A stretch of DNA of 64,000 nt from Ctena decussata (Eukaryota; Mollusca; Bivalvia; Lucinida; Lucinidae), in NCBI GenBank assembly GCA_963989385.1, contig OZ022503.1, forward strand, positions 70,406,123-70,470,122, in the 5' to 3' direction. Positions within the stretch are counted from its first letter, which is position 1; the number at the start of each line of letters is the position of its first letter. The position numbers and the translations under genes were made by a program. The notes beneath the pieces were generated by a model. It did no database searches. It was not told the DNA's origin and saw nothing but the letters and a program-made list of their open reading frames with translations. Below, one piece after another: positions 49,171 to 60,194 of the stretch.

Positions 49171-49490
49171 AATTTATTGATCTCACCAAAATACCTACAT
49201 ATCAGTAGCTGGAAACTGATAGGGTAGAGTCGGGTAACTTGGGATAGCAGGTAAATTTGGACAGTGACATTGTTTCCTTTATATGTCATTTGTTTGGAAT
49301 TAAAACAAAAATACTAGGCAAACAGTGAAAATCCTGATGAGTCGGCTCATGATGAGCCGTCTCATCTGGATTTTCACTGTTTGCAATGGTATGTCCGAAT
49401 TTACCCGCTGTCCGAAGTTACCCGACTCGACCCTAGGCCCCATAATTTATTGATCTCACCAAAATACCTATATATCAGTAGCTGGAAAAT
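49171..49490. mobile_element. Foldback element with 48-bp flanking duplication
   Basis: AGGGTAGAGTCGGGTAACTT (from about 49219) is inverse to AAGTTACCCGACTCGACCCT (ending about 49433): inverted ends of ~43 bp. The centre has the GGCAAACAGTGAAAATCC palindrome. Both sides carry the same ~48 bp (CATAATTTATTGATCTCACC ... CAGTAGCTGGAAA) with one mismatch, far longer than an ordinary target duplication. Confidence 0.75.
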
Positions 49491-49550
49491 GGTACTCAGA
49501 CTATTATATGTGTACAGCAGATGAAACAAACATCTACCATAGTAATCCTA

Positions 49551-50022
49551 TTAAAGTGTATGGGTACATCTTCATGTTTCTCCACCATTTTTTTTTCAAA
49601 AGGGAAACAACTTTGGAAACAACTTTTGTGACTTCTAGGGCCATATTTATAAAACAACTTAAGTGGTTGCTATGCTGTTGCTGAGGCTGAATTTCTATAA
49701 AGAAGATTCCCTACAACTATGAAATTTGCTCTGGAGGAACAGTCTGAAAAAGAATGTTCCTCCAGAGCAAATTTCATAGTTGTAGGGAATCTCCATAGAA
49801 ATTTAGCCTTAGCTACAGCATAGCAACGACTTAAGTTGTTTTATAAATACAACCCTTTATTTACTTTTCTGGAGGATGAAGCCCTTCCAAAATGGGGTCT
49901 AAAAGGAAAATAATTTAGTACTACAGGAGCAAATTTTTTCCTTAAATAGTTGACCTCTGCTGGGAAGAAAGACAAAAATGAGAATATCAGAGTTGCTTCC
50001 CCTGAAAATGTACTTTCATAAA
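49551..50022. mobile_element. MITE, GTGTATGGGTACA family, split by another MITE
   Basis: AAAGTGTATGGGTACATCTT to CCCTGAAAATGTACTTTCAT, with TTTTGTGACTTCTA at the break. The GGGGCCGTATTCATAAA-family palindrome occupies 49638-49856. Confidence 0.7.
49638..49856. mobile_element. Foldback MITE, GGGCCATATTTATAAAA copy 3 (nested)
   Basis: A 219-bp palindrome with inner arms TGCTCTGGAGGAACAGTCT / inverse. More diverged at its outer ends than the other two copies. Confidence 0.82.
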
Positions 50023-50245
50023 ATGCAATGCCCGCAGGTCTTTAATACCATTAATATGGTATGCAGGTTTGGTTAGTCACAGAGAAGTTAGTTTATGACT
50101 GTATTTGAGCTGATAGAAGCAAACTGTAATCTTGACCTCCATGATCTGTGAGTCCTTATATATTTTGGTGAGGAAATAATGAATCAAAAAAATGACAACA
50201 AATTGACCACCAGTAAAGTAGGATTTCTTCACACATACACAATAC

Positions 50246-52592
50246 ACATAAAGGGAAGATAGTCACATTTGTTCATGGTCTTAAAACCAGACAGTTTGTC
50301 ATGACTTATTATACTAATTCAGCCAGAACATAAACTGTCACATATCAATATGTAAACCCTTTCCTAAATAAACAGGTTATGCATGCTTGTATGTAACACA
50401 GCATACATATTACTGTAGACCAATTTCTGACCAAGACAAGAACTATCTAACCCTTTATAATTTCACATTTTAATAATTCACTTTATAGGCAGCACAATTC
50501 ATTGAATTTAAAACATATAACGGAAAGATAGTCACATTTGTTCATGGTCTCCAAACCAGACAGCTTGTCGAGACTTTTACTACTATTTCAGTAAGCACAC
50601 AAGCAAACTGTCACATATCAATACGTAAACCTTTTCCTTAATAAACAGGTTATGTATGCTTGTTTGTAACACAGCATACATATTACTGTAGACCAACTTC
50701 TGACCAAGACAAGAACTATCTGACCTTTTATAATTTCACATTATAATAATTCACATTATAGGCAGCAGATTCATTGTATATAATACATTTTAAGGAAAGA
50801 TAGTCACATTTGTTCATGGTCTCTAAACCAGACAGCTTGTCAAAATTCAGTAAGAACTTAAGCTGTCACATATCAATATGTAAACCCTTTCCTAAATAAA
50901 CAGGTTATGTATGCTTGTATGTAACACAGCATACATATTACTGTAGACCAATTTCTGACCAAGACAAGAACTATCTGACCCTTTATAAGTTCACATTATA
51001 ATAATTCACTTTATAGGCAGCACAATTCATTGAATATAATACATATTAAGGAAAGATAGTCACATTTGTTCATGGTCTCCAAACCATACAGCTTTTCATG
51101 ATTTCAATAACAAAACAAGCAAACTGTCACAAATCAATATGTAAACCTTTTCCTAAATAAACAGGTTATGCATGCTTGTATGTAACACAGCATACATAAT
51201 ACTGTAGACCAACTTCTGACCAAGACAAGAACTATCTGACCCTTAATAAGTTCACATAATGATAATTCACTTTATAGGCAGCACAATTCATTGTATATAA
51301 TACATATAAAGGAAAGATAGTCACATTTGTTCATGGTCTCCAAACCAGACAGCTTGTCATGACTTAAAATACTAATTCAGTAAGAACACAAGCAAACTGT
51401 CACAAATCAATATGTAAACCCTTTCCTAAATAAACAGGTTATGCATGCCTGTATGTAACACAGCATGCATATAACTGTAGAACATCTTCTGACCAAGACA
51501 AGAACTATCCGACCCTTTATTAGTTCACATTTTAATAGTTCACTTTATAGGCAACATTAAGTTCATTGTATATAATACACATAAAGGGATGATAGTCACA
51601 TTTGCTCCTGGTCTATAAACCAGACAGCTTGACATGACTTAAAATACTAATTCAGTAAGAACACAAGCAAACTGTCACAAATCAATATGTAAACTCTTTC
51701 CTAAATAAACAGGTTATGCGTGCTTGTATATAAAACAGCATACATATTACTGTAGACCAACTTCTGACCAAGACAAGAACTATCTGACCCTTTATAAGTT
51801 CACATTAAAATAATTTGATTTATAGGCAGCACAATTTATTGAATATAATACACATATAGGAAAGATAGTCACATTTGTTATGGTCTGTAAACCAGACAGC
51901 TTGTCATGACATATAACTATTTCAGTAACAACACAAGCAAACTGTCACATATCAGTATGTAAACCCTTTCCTAAATAAACAGGTTATGCATGCTTGTTTG
52001 CAACGCAGCATATACATTACTGTAGACACTTTTTGACCAAGACAAGAACTACCTGACCCTTTATAAGTTCACATTGTAATAATTCACTTTATAGGCAGCA
52101 CAATTCATTGTATATAATACACATATAGGAAAGATAGTCACATTTGTTCATGGTCTCTAAACCAGACAGCTTGTCATGACATATTACTAATTCAGGACAC
52201 AAGCAAACTGTCACATATCAGTATGTAAACCCTTTCCTAAATAAACAGGTTATGCATGCTTGTATGTAACACAGCATACATATTACTGTTGAATGACTTT
52301 TGACCAAGACAAGAACTATCTGACCCTTTATAAGTTCACATTGTAATAATACACTTTATAAACAATTCATTGTATATAATACACATACAGGAAAGGTAGT
52401 CACATTTGTTCATGGTCTCTAAACCAGACAGCTTGTCATGACATATTACTAATTCAGGACACAAGCAAACTGTCACATATCAGTATGTAAACCCTTTCCT
52501 AAATAAACAGGTTATGCATGCTTGTATGTAACACAGCATACATATTACTGTTGACCAACTTCTGACCAAGACAAGAAATATCTGACCCACTA
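50246..52592. repeat. Satellite-like array, nine units of ~265 bp
   Basis: The word CACATTTGTTCATGG recurs at 50263, 50533, 50803, 51061, 51322, 51597 (variant), 51870, 52139 and 52401, spacings 258-275 bp. Each unit also has CTAAATAAACAGGTTATGCA and GACCAAGACAAGAACTATCT, and a dyad around TGCATGCTTGTATG / CATACAT. Higher similarity is seen among the last two to three units (shared deletion AATTCAGGACACAAGC), so homogenisation is local. Confidence 0.95.
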
Positions 52593-52800
52593 TTAGATCA
52601 CAAATAATGATTCATGTTAAAGGCAGCCTAACCTGAGAATATTGCAATAGTCTCATCTAGTGACCATAACTAATGCAAGAAGTTGTGGTCCAGTTTTGTG
52701 CTATACCGGTAACTTATGTGTCAATAGAAATATTAAAGCTCAAACATTGAAGTTAAACACTATTTACACTGTACATTTTGCTTCAAACAATAATTTGTAT

Positions 52801-52819
52801 TTTTTTTTTTTTTTTTTTT
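52801..52819. repeat. Poly-T tract
   Basis: A run of 19 T bases. Confidence 0.95.
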
Positions 52820-53340
52820 GATGTCTGCTGTGCTGTGCAGATTACATCAGTTTTCTTCATACAGGCTTAGCAAACTTGGTTCTAAATGCGAACACCAGGA
52901 ATATACATGAGTAAGATATTAGAAATCAAATGTTCATACCACATGTATAGAATCCTTTAGTTTGTATATAAACTAATCAAAGTTAGCATCCTGATCATGA
53001 TGTCATCTTATAGAAATTCATTTGAAGCAATATTGTAAGGCCTGCATATTATTATTATTTATATACAAGAATTGCTCACAATTAAATGAAAAAAAAATTG
53101 AATATATTGAAAATAAGTGTACATCATCAGCAATGTCTAAAAGTATTTACAGTATTATGTAATGTCTTTTCAATGAACTCAGCAGAAACATTTATTATAT
53201 GCTATTCCTTTTTCATTATAAAAATGTAGTTCTTTGCAGCACCACATGGTTGAATATACAAATATTTACCATATTGATTCTAATTGTGGGGATGGAATTT
53301 TATGAGCAGACAGTGTAATATCAGGTCTGACAATTCCAGA
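52820..53340. other. No gene recognised
   Basis: AT-rich sequence between the satellite array and a foldback element; nothing named. Confidence 0.4.
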
Positions 53341-53345
53341 AGGAG

Positions 53346-53508
53346 AATTCTGGTTCAGAGGTTATAAAACGCAAGTACATTCTCAAACTCAAAATAAAGC
53401 ACACTGATTGGCTGCTTCCGAGCGCATGCTAGGAAGCAGCCAATCAGTGTGCTTTATTTTGAGTTTGAGATTATTCTCAAGTTTTATAACTTCGAACCCT
53501 GATCTGAC
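53346..53508. mobile_element. Foldback element AGGTTATAAAACGC, full copy
   Basis: TCAGAGGTTATAAAACGCAA through CAAGTTTTATAACTTCGAA. The inner arms CTCAAACTCAAAATAAAGCA and inverse surround CTGATTGGCTGCTTCCGAG / CTAGGAAGCAGCCAATCAG with a short loop. Confidence 0.82.
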
Positions 53509-53621
53509 TATTCCTGAAGGAAAATTCTGATAAGGGTCTGTTCTGTTTGCCATTTCTCCAGCAATGTTTCAACACATACCTGTATAGTAACATAAACTTG
53601 TTCAAAGTTCAGTATTTGGTT

Positions 53622-53848
53622 AAAGTAAATGGGTACATCTCCATTTTTGTCTTCCATCTTTAGAAAAGGGAAACCTTTGTGACTTCTTATTTGCGTGCCC
53701 AGACAAAAAAAAAATACGTCTAACATGGGGCCCACACTTAAAGAAAAGAATTTGCTCCTCTGTGAGCAAATACTTTCAGTGTTGACCACCATTGAAAAGG
53801 GAGGCAAAAAATAGAATTGAGCTTCCCCTAAAGCTGTACCCATTCACC
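53622..53848. mobile_element. MITE, GTAAATGGGTACA family
   Basis: TAAAGTAAATGGGTACATCT and AAAGCTGTACCCATTCACC are the inverted ends; the core is AAAGAATTTGCTCCTCTGTG with AGCAAATACTTTC. Confidence 0.75.
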
Positions 53849-53899
53849 ATAGGTGACTATATAACCAATGAAAAACAGCAACTAATGTTTCTTCTTCAT

Positions 53900-54425
53900 G
53901 TGAGCAAACAAAATAAAAGTCACTATTCTATTTACAAATGAAATAAAGGCATGTTTCTAAACAATGGTGCAAAAGTTAAGTATACAAACTGCTTACATTA
54001 TCTGAAACATTTTGTACATTAGTTCTACACACTATCTACTTTCTAGAGAGTGGTGAACACTATCATGGATCCAAATTGAGCAAACAAAATGAAAATAACC
54101 ATTCTGTCTGAGAAAGACGAACATATCGAAAATATGCATATATCTAAACAATAGTGCAAGAGTTAATTACACAAACTATTTCATATTTGCAAAAACATTT
54201 CTGTACATTTGTTCTGCACATCCATCAGATTCTGCTTTTTGTAGGGTAACACATGAATACAAAATGAGCAAAAAAATAAAAGTCATTATTCTATCTACAA
54301 AAGACAATGTATCAACAACATGCATGTTTCTAAATGAATGAAGCAAAAGTTAATTACACAAACTATTTATATTACCAACACGTACCATTTTTGTTCTACA
54401 CACTTGTACTTTCCAAAGAGTAAAC
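53900..54425. repeat. Tandem repeat, three units of ~180 bp
   Basis: GAGCAAACAAAATAAAAGTC, CATGTTTCTAAACAATGGTG and TTTTGTACATTAGTTCTACA recur three times with moderate divergence. Confidence 0.8.
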
Positions 54426-54626
54426 ATATGTATTATAAAGCCCTGTAATATATGATTATATGTCTGGCGGACATGTTTAATCCTTTTAGGGCACTTTCTA
54501 TTAGGTCAGTTTGTGCCCTTTTTAAAGGTATGCTCCATTGTCTTCTGACTATGCTTGTTCACTTGGCTTCATCCACACGAACAAAGGTCTGCACTTCTTG
54601 TTCACTTGGTTTAAACATATTTATTT

Positions 54627-54859
54627 GAGCCGCGACACGAGAAAACCAACAATGTGGTTGTATGCCCAGTGAAGACTCAAATCAGCCTGGGCAGCCGCCC
54701 AGTTTGATCAGACTTTTCATTTAGTACCCAAAGGGTAGCTAAGGGTCTAAGCTACCTCTATGCGGACAGCGAAGACTCTGATCAGACTGGGCGGATGTCC
54801 AGGCTGATCTGAGTCTGCGCTGGGCGCACAACCACATTGTTGGTTTTGTCGTGTCGCTC
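54627..54859. mobile_element. Foldback MITE, GAGCCGCGACACGAG family
   Basis: Full-length copy from GAGCCGCGACACGAGAAAAC to TTTGTCGTGTCGCTC with intact nested arms. Confidence 0.83.
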
Positions 54860-56025
54860 ATTTCATTTTTTCACAACATACATAGATAATACAACATATA
54901 AGTTTATAGGATTAGAACGAAAGCATGTTGCTTATTTAGTTCTTCTCTCTCTTGTTCACTTGACATCCTCCATGAGAAAACAGGTTTGTACTCTGAGTAC
55001 AGCTTTGAATTATTATCGTCACTGATGATAGCAAATTATTTCATCAGACAAAAAGTATGAAGCATAAGTTATGAACATAAACATAAACTTCCATAGACTG
55101 TTCAACTGAAGCACATAAATCTTCACCTCAGATTGTAGGAAAGTTACAAATAAATCCTTTTCATCTCAACAAACTGTTATTTGCTCGTGTCCAAAGGACT
55201 AATGATAAAACTGTACATACAAGTTTGGGTAATTCCTCGTTATAAACATTAAATTATGACAATATATATACATATACAACAAGCATGCTCATGCTGAAAA
55301 GAATCCGGGTTGAATTAAAAAATGATACAATCAGTAGATAAACATATTTACAAGTATCTGGTAACTCCTCACTAAGTTTGAAATGTATATACAAATGTCC
55401 AATTTTGTTTTTAAAGGACAAGAAAATTGTATGGAATGGCAAAACAAATCTGTATATACGGTAACACTAGCTAAACATATAAATAGACATATATAGTGCT
55501 CCAAATAAGAAAGAGTAATTTAGGAATAATTTTCAATATTTTACCATAGAACATGTTGTGTCCTCATTGAAATCGTCTTGCTGAGATGGATTTAATAAGG
55601 GGTCAATCATAACATATATCTTAAAATAAACCTCAAAACCTCCTTATCTGGAGCGCTGTATATATCAACAGTCTGAACTGTCATCATAGACTAGCTCTAT
55701 CTGACCAAATATGTAATATTTGTCCAAATCAGTATGTTGTGCTGCAAATCAGAAATGCATAACAAAACTACTAATATTTACATATGCAATTCCTAAATAA
55801 AAAACCATGCATAAAACTAACATTCACTAGAATGGTATTACCATAACAATCCTAAAACACTGGGACAACTAAAATAATAACAGTATTTATCCTGTAAATG
55901 GAACAGTAATACATCTGAATATATGCAGACTGGTTGGCAAACAGCATAGGCTTTGATCAGACTGCTCCTAAAGAAGCTTACATTCACACTGGTATGATTT
56001 CACAAGTATGTATTTTTTATGCTGA
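54860..56025. other. No gene recognised
   Basis: AT-rich sequence without a recognised repeat except a GGCAAACAGCATAGGC / GATCAGACTGCT trace at 55935-55970. Confidence 0.4.
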
Positions 56026-56029
56026 TTCC

Positions 56030-57115
56030 TACATCATGAACCATGCATACAAAACTTACGGTCACACTGGTATAATGTCATATATATGTAATACCTTTTA
56101 ATGCTATATCCTTCATCATAAACAATGCATACAAAACTAATGGTCACACTGGTATAATGTCATATGTAAGACTTTGTAATTTTTTATGATGTTTCCTACA
56201 TCATGAAGCATGCATAAAAACTTACGGACTAGTCTGATTATATATATTTGTAAGTTTTTTTATGCTGTGTCACACTGGTATAATGTCATATATAGATAAA
56301 ATATTTTATGCTGTATCCTCCATCATAAACCATGCATACAAAACTAATGGTCGCACTGGTATTATGTCACGTGTAAGACTTTGTAATTTCTCTTTATGCT
56401 GTATCCTTCATCATGATGCAGGCATGGAAACTTAAAGACTGGTAAAGTGTCATACATATTAAGTCTTTTTATGCTGTATCCTTCAATATGAACCATGCAT
56501 ATGAAACTTACTGTCACTCTGGCATAATATCATATATATGTAAGTCTCTTTATGCTGTATCCTATATCATGAACCATTCATATGAAACATACAATCACAC
56601 TGGTATAATGTCATATATATGTAAGTCTTTTTATGTTGTATGATCTTGTATCCTACTTTAAGAACCATGCATACGAAACTTACGGTCACACTGATATAAT
56701 ATTATATATATTATGTATATTTTTTATACTGTATCCTATATCATGAACCATGCATACAAAACTTATGGTCACACTGGTATAATGTTATATATATGCAAGT
56801 CTTTTTACACTGTATCCTACATCATGAACCATGCATACAAAACTAAGATCACACTGGTATAATGTCATATACAAGCAGGGCTTTTTATATTGTATCCTAT
56901 ATCATGAACCATGCATACTGAACAAGTGGCCACACTGATATAATGTCATATATGCCAGTATATATGTCTTGTTATGCTATTTTCTACATCCAAAACTATG
57001 CAGACAAAACTAACGGTCACACTGGTATAATGTCATATGTTAGTCTTTTTATACTGTATCCAACATCATGAACCATGCATGCAAAACTTAGGGTCACACT
57101 AGTATCATGTGATCT
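56030..57115. repeat. Tandem array, about 13 units of ~80-85 bp
   Basis: The consensus word ATGAACCATGCATACAAAAC followed by GGTCACACTGGTATAATGTC and TTTTTATGCTGTATCCT recurs from about 56038 to 57100 with substitutions and small indels. The minus strand reads equally open; no coding reason for the period is seen. Confidence 0.9.
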
Positions 57116-57493
57116 GTATGTAAATTTAAAGAGTAACTACACTTCAGGAACTGACTGAATCAGATCCCAAACCCTATCCCCAACATCAAAGGGAAAGATT
57201 GACAAAGACATCCCAACAAACAATAAATTACAAGTGATAAGCCGAGTCAGCAGCTCTTTCCCAAATAGATGGCAACTCAGCTATCTTTACCAAACTAAAT
57301 AATTTAGACCAACAGAAGGGTTACAACAGACTAAGCAAATTATGCGATAAACATTTAACAACTATTTTTACCTATTTTCAATTTTTATAACAGAAGGGTT
57401 AAAATGATAACACAATAAACCAAACAGCACCGAACTTAAAACAAATGCAACCGCAACGAAAGTACCGCCTTGGGACGGTCAGTAATAACTACT

Positions 57494-57508
57494 GGGGGGG
57501 GGGGGGGG
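57494..57508. repeat. Poly-G tract
   Basis: A run of about 15 G bases. Confidence 0.9.
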
Positions 57509-57633
57509 CGGTTAAACCGGTTTTTCTGGGCCCAAACCTTCACCCTCACCCTCCGCCGCGGTGCACACAATTCGTTAGTAGTTCGGATCGTATGTATCCT
57601 ACAAACGGAAATTAACGCACAAAAATCGGTCGC

Positions 57634-57706
57634 GCCGCGACCGGGAATCGAACCACCGATCTCCTGCTTTCCGGGCAGACGTGCTAACCATTACACCACT
57701 GCGGTC
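57634..57706 (-). repeat. tRNA-like sequence, minus copy
   Basis: The minus strand reads a tRNA-like sequence with GTGTAATGGTTAGCACG (box A region), an anticodon arm TCTGCCCGGAAAGCAGG and GGTTCGATTCCCGG (box B). Its acceptor stem is degraded. It shares a 35-bp downstream tail (GCGACCGATTTTTGTGCGTT...) with the plus copy. Confidence 0.65.
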
Positions 57707-57747
57707 TAAGGTTTATAAATATTAGAATCGGCGCACAACGTCGGAAG

Positions 57748-57819
57748 GCCGCGATAGTGTAATGGTTAGCACGTCTGCCCGGAAAGCAGGAGATCCGTGG
57801 TTCGATTCCCGGTCGCGGC
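57748..57819 (+). repeat. tRNA-like sequence, plus copy
   Basis: 72 nt with a perfect 7-bp acceptor (GCCGCGA / TCGCGGC), a 4-bp D stem, and an anticodon stem TCTGC/GCAGG with loop CCGGAAA. The T stem CGTGG/CCCGG is mispaired and position 33 is C instead of the near-universal U, so it is probably a tRNA-derived repeat rather than a working tRNA gene. The loop would place GGA at 34-36, but the short variable loop does not suit serine tRNA. Confidence 0.6.
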
Positions 57820-57858
57820 GCGACCGATTTTTGTGCGTTAATTTCCGTTTGTTTATTT

Positions 57859-57890
57859 ATACGAGGGATGATCAAAAAGTTCCCGGAAAA
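57859..57890. repeat. Mariner-like terminal sequence
   Basis: ATACGAGGGATGATCAAAAAG and TTCCCGGAA resemble mariner-type terminal repeats. No matching right end was found nearby; it may be a relic or a solo end. Confidence 0.4.
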
Positions 57891-57894
57891 GTAT

Positions 57895-59184
57895 TGTAGT
57901 CTCTTTACTATTTTACTTTCTTCAAAAAAAATTCATCTTAGGCAACCTTAACGTAATTTTGATTCACATCATACAAAGTTAATAATTTTGTCTATCCAGT
58001 TTATCGCGCGCGCCACCAACGTAACCACTGGTAACGTGACCCGGCCCAGCTAACGTTACGTAACATTTTTATTGTTTCTAATAGCAAATTTTTTACGTTG
58101 TTCAGTCACAAATTGTTTACAATAACATGAATTACTTTATATAAACTTAAAAATATGCATCTTATCTTGATGTTCGTTGCAGAATTCGTAAGATGTTTTA
58201 ATTCCTTCTACGAAATGGTTGCTAAGTCTAACGTGGCCTTCAGTCAGTAATTATGAGGGGGTGGGGTAATTCAAGGGCAGATTACTTACTTTACCTTATC
58301 AAACGGAAGTGTCATGATAAGGTTTCATAAGCTAGAGATAATGACAATTTGTTAGATACATGATTTATGCATTTCGGTCCAACCATTTCAGCAATAAGAC
58401 AACATAACCTGAAATCGACAACATGATAAGCTTTCAGCCAATGTCCAACTCATGCAGCAGCAGTGATGTATTGGCCATCTTTGTCATAATTAAGGGCATA
58501 TTAATTCATTACTGTGTGTAGCGTTTGGAACAGTGTAGTATATGAAACTACTTATAAAAAGCACTCATCAAAACTGTAGGGTTAAATTTTGACAAAGCTT
58601 GCCGATTTGGCCTTGCTTCTAGTTGATTTAAGAATTTTGTTAGACAGCTATTGCTGTTACAGATATCAGGTTGTGTTGTCGTATTGCTGGACTAGCTCGA
58701 TTGAAAGCGTACATCACATATCTAACGAATCGCCATTATCTACAGGTCATGAAACATGAACACAACAATTCCTTTTCATAACGAAAAGCAAATTATCTGC
58801 CCTTGAATTACCCCACCCACCACACGTTTAATTATTAAGGGGCACGTTGGGCTTCGACATCATTTCGTAGATATGATCGAAACTGCTTACAAAATTTGTA
58901 ACGAGTATCAAGGTAAATTATATACTTCTAAGTTCAGTTGAATTAATTAACGTTTCTATACAGTATCCATAGCTAAACAACGTTCAGAAAATGGTATAAG
59001 AAACGACAAAAATGCAATGTGACGTTAGCTGGGCCGGATCACGCTACCGGTCGTTACGTTGGTGGCGCGTGCATGAAACTAATTAAACATAAGTCAGTTG
59101 TTTTGAATGATATGAATCACAAATACATTAAAGTCGGATAGTGTGAAATTTCATTGAAGAAAGTAAAATAGTAAAGAGACTACA
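57895..59184. mobile_element. 1.3-kb foldback element
   Basis: Ends TGTAGTCTCTTTACTATTTT... and its inverse form a perfect ~29-bp terminal inverted repeat (57895-57923, 59156-59184). Inverted similarity continues inward: GCGCGCCACCAACGTAAC with CGGCCCAGCTAACGT on the left against the right arm near 59025-59070, and GGTGGGGTAATTCAAGGGCA on the left against the inverse near 58790-58820. No ORF of note. A non-autonomous foldback transposon is likely. Confidence 0.8.
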
Positions 59185-59289
59185 GCTCTAACACAATATT
59201 TCGGTAGCACTGGATCTGCTCGGGATGCTAAAATGATTTAAAACTGGTTATAAATGGAGAGATAATCATTAACAGTGCAATTCTCAATT

Positions 59290-59335
59290 TTAACCTGAGC
59301 GCTTTCGCCTTTCGGCTTCTTCAGAGGTTTCAAAC
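59290..59335 (-). ncRNA. Hammerhead ribozyme-like motif (minus)
   Basis: On the minus strand: stem I AACCU / AGGUU (5 bp), core CUGAAGA (59324-59318), one extra A, stem II GCC-GAAA-GGC (59316-59307), core GAAA (59306-59303), then GCGCUC with the predicted cleavage after C at 59297. All invariant core bases of the hammerhead consensus CUGANGA...GAAA...UH are present. Stem III (A-GC-GC-U) is self-complementary without a loop, a feature of minimal type I hammerheads thought to work as dimers. Similar minimal motifs are known in Penelope-like elements and animal retrozymes. Activity is untested. Confidence 0.68.
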
Positions 59336-59471
59336 AATAAAAAATAGAATCACTAAGCACAAATATTTACATTTCGCGAAAAATATCTAAACATAAAAAA
59401 GATAAGCTCCTAAAACAAAAATGAACAAACTATTCCCCTTATCGGGAACCATGCAGTTTAGATTATGAAAA

Positions 59472-59532
59472 CAAAATGGCTGCCCACGCATAACAGGTAT
59501 AACATTTAGCGTGGGCAGCCATTTTGTTTGTT
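59472..59532. repeat. Perfect hairpin AACAAAATGGCTGCCCACGC
   Basis: Arms of about 21 bp (CAAAATGGCTGCCCACGC and GCGTGGGCAGCCATTTTG with matching flanks) surround a loop of about 20 bp. Confidence 0.88.
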
Positions 59533-59691
59533 CATTTTCATAAATATTAGGTGCTAGAGAAATATAATTTCACACAACAGTACTTTCGAGCTACATAGGA
59601 TCGAAGCTGATACAGATTTATAATGACGATTAATATAGAGAGATATAATAAATCAACTATGCCGGTAAATGCTGTAAAATATTTTAAAGCC

Positions 59692-59782
59692 CGTGCGGGA
59701 TTCGAACTCACGACCTCGACAACTCCGCCTAGCACTGCACTATCCGTCAACTCTACCACTGCGCCACCGAGACAACCTCCAT
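59692..59782 (-). repeat. tRNA-like promoter sequence
   Basis: On the minus strand CTCGGTGGCGCAGTGGTAGAG resembles a box A region and GTGAGTTCGAATCCCGC a box B. The spacing is longer than in an ordinary tRNA and the stems do not pair well, so it is a tRNA-derived head or decayed tRNA. It points toward the minus-strand hammerhead-like motif about 360 bp away. Confidence 0.55.
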
Positions 59783-60194
59783 AAAGATTGTTCAAGTAGC
59801 CCTGATATAGGTAGCAGATAATGCAGTATACGTCGTATATGAGTTTTTCTCAATGCGTCGCATCTATTCCGTTCGCAAATGAAAGCCTGCCGGATCAACA
59901 GGATACAAGTGAAATTATATATTATATAGAATTGATGCAAAGCAATGCGTGGAATGCAGCAGTTACAAAGAACTGACAGTGAATCTGAAGAGGTATTGGT
60001 CCAAATGAATGATGAATGAAGCAAGATGGTAGACATATGCCATAAACTAAAACGATGATAACTATAATGTAGCAGAAATATGTGAAAAATGATTTTCAGG
60101 TCAGATGCATAGTGCTTTGGAATGTCAAAACCTGCATTCAGCCAAGACGTTAATGACACCTGCTTTTTTTCTGATTTCGTCACCAGACATTGTC

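Noticed and set aside
50246..52592. CRISPR-like array
   Set aside because: Units of ~265 bp are repeated throughout, without unique spacers, and the DNA is eukaryotic.
57748..57819. Functional tRNA gene
   Set aside because: C at position 33, a mispaired T stem and an inverse sister copy with a shared tail favour a tRNA-derived repeat.
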